The notes under the pieces are model-generated. The model saw only the letters and a program-made list of their open reading frames with translations, made no database searches and was not told where the DNA came from. Shown one piece after another: positions 1 through 3,400 of a stretch of 6,326 nt of DNA. Location: contig CALDHV010000003.1 in the NCBI GenBank assembly GCA_937902305.1, forward strand, positions 1 to 6,326, in the 5' to 3' direction. The stretch is from an uncultured Clostridia bacterium. Lineage in GTDB: Bacteria > Bacillota > Clostridia > Oscillospirales > Acutalibacteraceae. The position numbers were made by a program, and so were the translations under genes. Every line of letters begins with the position of its first letter. The stretch's first letter is position 1.

Positions 1-23
1 GTCCCGACGATCAACCTGCGTAG

Positions 24-42
24 GGGCGAGCATCGCTCGCCC
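24..42. repeat. Palindromic element 1, 8-bp perfect stem with 3-base loop
   Basis: GGGCGAGC, then ATC, then GCTCGCCC: a perfect 8-bp inverted repeat with a 3-base loop, preceded by GTAG. No T-run follows, so it is a poor candidate for an intrinsic terminator. It shares its design with the palindrome at 72-90. From memory, short GC-rich palindromes of this GTAGGGGCG kind recur between genes of gut Clostridia and behave like REP-type intergenic repeats. That link is inference and was not checked by search. Confidence 0.75.
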
Positions 43-71
43 GTGCGCAAAAGATGGCGCAAAACCAATCC

Positions 72-90
72 GGGCGATCCACGATCGCCC
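72..90. repeat. Palindromic element 2, same design as element 1
   Basis: GGGCGATC, then CAC, then GATCGCCC: again a perfect 8-bp stem with a 3-base loop, 48 bases downstream of element 1. The two left arms differ at one base (GGGCGAGC against GGGCGATC), and the right arms carry the matching change, so pairing is kept in both. That is compensatory variation between two copies of one hairpin type. No T-run follows, so a terminator role is unlikely. Confidence 0.75.
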
Positions 91-94
91 TCAC

Positions 95-107
95 GGCGTG
101 CAACGCC
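95..107. repeat. Small third hairpin, 5-bp stem
   Basis: GGCGT, then GCA, then ACGCC: a perfect 5-bp inverted repeat with a 3-base loop, 4 bases after element 2. It is short enough to arise by chance. Its place next to two stronger palindromes makes it a possible third arm of one composite element spanning 24-107. A T-rich run (ATTTTT, near 121-126) begins more than 10 bases downstream, too far for a standard terminator. Confidence 0.4.
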
Positions 108-216
108 AATAGCAACCTTCATTTTTCCATCCTTCTCGGAAATATTCGTACAGCGGATATTCAAGATCGGCGAACGAGACTGGATGTTTGCACAAACACA
201 ACGCCGGACAGACCAC

Positions 217-302
217 GGCACGGGTCGTGCCAAGCCGGTCGAAGAAGCGGGTATAAGCTCCCCGCCCGACCGAAATCAAAGGGCTACCCGAAAGGGCGGC
301 TC
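217..302 (+). promoter_or_regulatory. Structured 5' leader, three consecutive hairpins
   Basis: Three stems can be drawn by eye. Stem A pairs 217-222 with 226-231 (GGCACG with CGTGCC). Stem B pairs 236-240 with 268-272 (CGGTC with GACCG) and has an inner stem 247-251 with 261-265 (GCGGG with CCCGC). Stem C pairs 281-289 with 294-302 around a GAAA tetraloop; it has one A-C mismatch and G-T wobbles. Stem C ends 3 bases before the Shine-Dalgarno, so folding there could affect ribosome access. I compared it from memory with c-di-GMP, c-di-AMP, cobalamin, SAM, TPP, glycine, fluoride, ZTP and THF riboswitches and saw none of their signature boxes. No class is assigned. It could also be a simple mRNA-stabilising leader. 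Confidence 0.45.
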
Positions 303-305
303 GAT

Positions 306-312
306 AAGGAGG
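306..312 (+). promoter_or_regulatory. Ribosome binding site AAGGAGG
   Basis: AAGGAGG matches the anti-Shine-Dalgarno sequence over its full core and lies 10 bases before the ATG at 323. It fixes that ATG as the start: no other in-frame start nearby has such a site, and the codons that follow read as a signal peptide. Confidence 0.9.
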
Positions 313-322
313 AAAACAGCAA

Positions 323-424
323 ATGAAAGTTCGATCCTTTGCAAAGAGAGCCCTGTCCATAGTGGCATCCGTGGCGATGTTGCTGTCCTGCACCGTATTT
401 ACCGGTATGTTCGGTGTCGGTGCG
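323..424 (+). other. Signal peptide, residues 1-34
   Basis: The N-terminus has a basic n-region (MKVRSFAKR), then a long hydrophobic core (about residues 10-33) and a likely signal peptidase I site after A34 (VGA followed by VDQ). This sends the protein through the Sec pathway. LLSC at 20-23 looks a little like a lipobox, but the hydrophobic stretch continues for ten more residues past Cys23, which argues against lipid attachment. Confidence 0.85.
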
Positions 425-3400
425 GTAGATCAGGATACGGCTAAGAGAGCGTTCACCTACACATTTGATCAGACGTTTTATAATACTTATGGTACTTCTT
501 ATTATGGAACAACGGTGAATGGCAATGGTATAGACACTAATTCCAATAACCATGGGGCTGTTCTTACAGATGCGGTGAAATATGAGGGTACCCATTCGAT
601 GAAGATGTCCTATGTCGATGGGTATACCGCTAGTGACGGTAACTATTCATTATTCAGTGTTCCGAATAACAGCGGCACCACGTATAATGGTAGAAGCACT
701 TCGCAAACTATGTATGTTCATGGCAATACATTTTATCAGGTTTGTGTAACTTACAAAGTGGAGGCGTGTAGCTGCCCAAGCGATCTTTGGTTTGCAACGG
801 GTTTGGGAAATATAAAAGATGCTAAGGCCAAGACATTGATGGGCGATTCAACAAGCCCCATTAATGAGGGCGAACGCCGCTTCAAACTTGCCAGTGTCTC
901 CGCCACAACGGATGACTGGGTGACGGCGACCGCTTATGTCAAAACGACGCAGTCAAATGGCGCATATTTTGGTATGTATCCGACCAACACAAGCCTTGCC
1001 AGCTCAAAGCGTACGGGTACGACCATCTACATCGGCAAGATCACGTTAACGCCGCTGAATCCCCATACCATCACGGCATATATTGACGGTACGATCACGA
1101 CGGCGCTTAGCTGTGAGGGTCAGCCGCTGGAGGAAGCATTAGCATCCGTTAAAAAAGACTATTACCGTGCGCAATGGTTTGCCGACAGTGAACTGACCAC
1201 GCCGGCTCCCGCCACTGCTCCGGCGGCGGATGCTACCTACTATGGCAAATGGCGACCGGCTCCGATCGCAGAGCATAATTTCAGTTCTACTGCTTTCTAT
1301 AAAAACGGGAACGGGCAATATCCCACCACATCATGGTCGAGTGATACGAGCTGTACCACTAATGCCCAAAGCGGACAGATTTTCGATACCGATATGCGCT
1401 TTGGCACCTTTGAGGACGGTTATGTAACTTTGTCCAATCGCGCCAAGGGGGATTCCAATGCCATTACCGCTGCCTTCCGTTTTTATTCGGAATATAATCC
1501 TATTGGCAGCGAAACAACACTGTCTGTAAAAAGCGAAGTTGTATCCGGCAAGACTTATATGGCAAAGGTGCGGTATAAGGCGACCAAGACCCCGGTCGAT
1601 ATGCGCTTGTGTATGGCATTTGATAGTTATTCATGGGCAACCAATTCCACATTCCCGACGAGCGGCGATATCTCCGATGTCGAGATCATCCGTGCCGGGC
1701 GTGTCGATACCGAGTGGCAGACGGCGACCTTTGTGCTGACTGCCGCCGCCGCAAACGGCATTCACTTTGTCTATGACGATGTCAACAACGACAAGGGCAC
1801 GGCGGTCGCCGAGCTCCAGATCGACAAGATCGAGATTTTCTATCTCGCTGATTTGACAGACGACCATACGACCACCATTGCATTTATGGATGAGGACGGT
1901 ACGACGCCCCTTGGCACTCGTACTTTCGTGGCGGGGGAGGAAATGAGCTCCCATCCGTTCGACGGGGTCAATAAGCCGAGCTACGATCTTACCGGCTGGG
2001 TCGATGAGAACGGCGCTCCGATGCCGAGCCTTTGCCCGGATACGGCTACGACCTATTATGTCGCCGGCTATACCCCGTCCGAAAACACGCTGTATATGCG
2101 GCATGATTTTACAGAAGCGACCATATATAACAATCTGCGCGGCGAGTATGAAAATAAAGACCACGTTATGCAATCATATAATGATGCCACTTATCCCACG
2201 GGGAGTGCTGATACAACAGAGGCCAGTACTTCATCAGGAGGAAAAAGAACGCCTACTGCAAACCGTGCTATCGTCGTTACAGACCCCGGTTATATGCGTA
2301 TGTTCCGTGACGGCACGGACGGGAATAACTTTTTGAGCGCGGCATTTGGTATTGCTCCTCAGAATGCCGCTAATTTCCGGTATAGTGCCGCCGGGAAAAA
2401 CGATAACAAGGCCATCGGGCAAGAAATGGATTACTATATCCGCTTGCATTATAGAGCGATCAAAACGCCGGTTGATATGGCGCTGTACGTGACGCTGGGT
2501 GATAATAGCTGGGTATTCAATATGGGCTCGAGTGTTACGACCAACCAAACGCAAAGCGAACACCTTATTATCCCTAAGGATCATACCGATTCCGATTGGC
2601 AAACTGCCGCACTGATGTTGCATGCCCCGGAGGGAGAGGTCGCGCGCTTTAATTTGGTGTTTGACGATGCGGTCGGTGAGCGTTCCTCCGGCGCCGCCGA
2701 GGTTTGGATCGACTATGTCGAGGTGTATGTGGTCGTGCCGGAAAATAAGGTCACGGTCACTTATCAGAATGACGACGGTACGCAAACGCTGGCGACCAAA
2801 ACCGCGTACAAGGGGTATCCGTTCCCGGCACCGAGCATCGCTCCGACCAAAGCGAATTACACCTTCTGTAACTGGGTTGATACTGACGGCAATCCGATGA
2901 CCGATAAAGCCCCGTTAGCCGATGCCGTCACCTATCGCCCGCAATGGGCTCCGGCGGTGTCGTTGCGCCACGACTTTAACAGCACGGCTTTCACGAAGAA
3001 TAAGGGCACCAACGGAGTATACGCTTCCTCGAACAGTTCTGAAAACCGTGGCTTTGTCGTCAATGACGGAGCGATGGAGATCAACCTAACTGCGGATGAC
3101 AGCTCGAGTTACCCCATCTCCGGCGGTTTCCGTGTGTTCTCCGATGATACAAATTATACGCTACAGACCGGTCTTAATTACAACAATAACGACTCCTGCC
3201 GTACAAAAAACGGCAACAAGTATCTGTACCGTATGAGATATAAGGCGCTCTATGTGCCGACCGATATGATGCTGTGGGCATCCATCGCGGGCTTTAACTA
3301 TCAGAGCACTTACAATTCCGACAATTTTGCCACGCGTGACGATGCTTCCTGGAGCAAGGAGTATATCCCCGCCGGGCGTGTGGATACCGACTGGCAGTAC

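Larger units (their letters stand above)
1..322. other. 5' noncoding region upstream of the giant gene
   Basis: I find no gene I would support here. Reading frames that cross this stretch run on out of frame into the start of the real gene and have no ribosome binding site or recognisable protein. The stretch holds three short palindromes (24-107), an unremarkable part (108-216), a run of three hairpins (217-302) and the ribosome binding site. I looked for a sigma-A type promoter: TTGCAC at 188-193 resembles a -35 box, but the expected -10 position (about 211-216) reads GACCAC, so no promoter is called. The promoter may lie in 108-216 or upstream of the window. Confidence 0.7.
1259..2953 (+). 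repeat. Super-repeat copy 1 (M2-B2-M3-B3), residues 313-877
   Basis: This 565-residue block is matched by the block at 2954-4579. M2 resembles M4 (both open with H-[ND]-F-x-S-T-A-F and share AGRVDT[ED]WQ). B2 resembles B4 (GW[VL]DE[ND]G-x-PMPS, then YTPS and TLYM). M3 resembles M5 (GYMR, then the VVPENKV exit). The match extends to DNA: 2705-2752 and 4325-4372 agree at 43 of 48 bases by my count. Confidence 0.75.

Noticed and set aside
24..42. Palindrome as an intrinsic terminator of an upstream gene
   Set aside because: No T-run follows the stem; the next bases are GTGCGCAAAAG.
379..394. Lipobox-like LLSC at residues 20-23
   Set aside because: Leu at the -2 position is unusual and the hydrophobic core continues well past the Cys, so ordinary signal peptidase I cleavage after A34 is more likely.
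43..444. 133-codon plus-strand frame crossing the leader
   Set aside because: It runs through the palindromes and hairpins and into the signal peptide out of frame, has no ribosome binding site and gives an Arg/Ser/Pro-rich nonsense-like protein.
479..484. TATAAT inside the gene, resembling a -10 box
   Set aside because: No -35 box at the right distance (456-461 reads CCTACA), and it lies in an AT-rich coding stretch of Tyr/Asn codons.
2236..2241. AGGAGG inside the coding region
   Set aside because: No start codon follows at a usable distance, and it simply encodes the Gly-Gly of the Ser/Thr-rich insertion.
1631..2785. Two minus-strand frames of about 180 codons (1631-2173 and 2234-2785)
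   Set aside because: Both are in-register shadows of the sense gene, bounded by rare sense codons such as the TCA TCA near 2231-2236.
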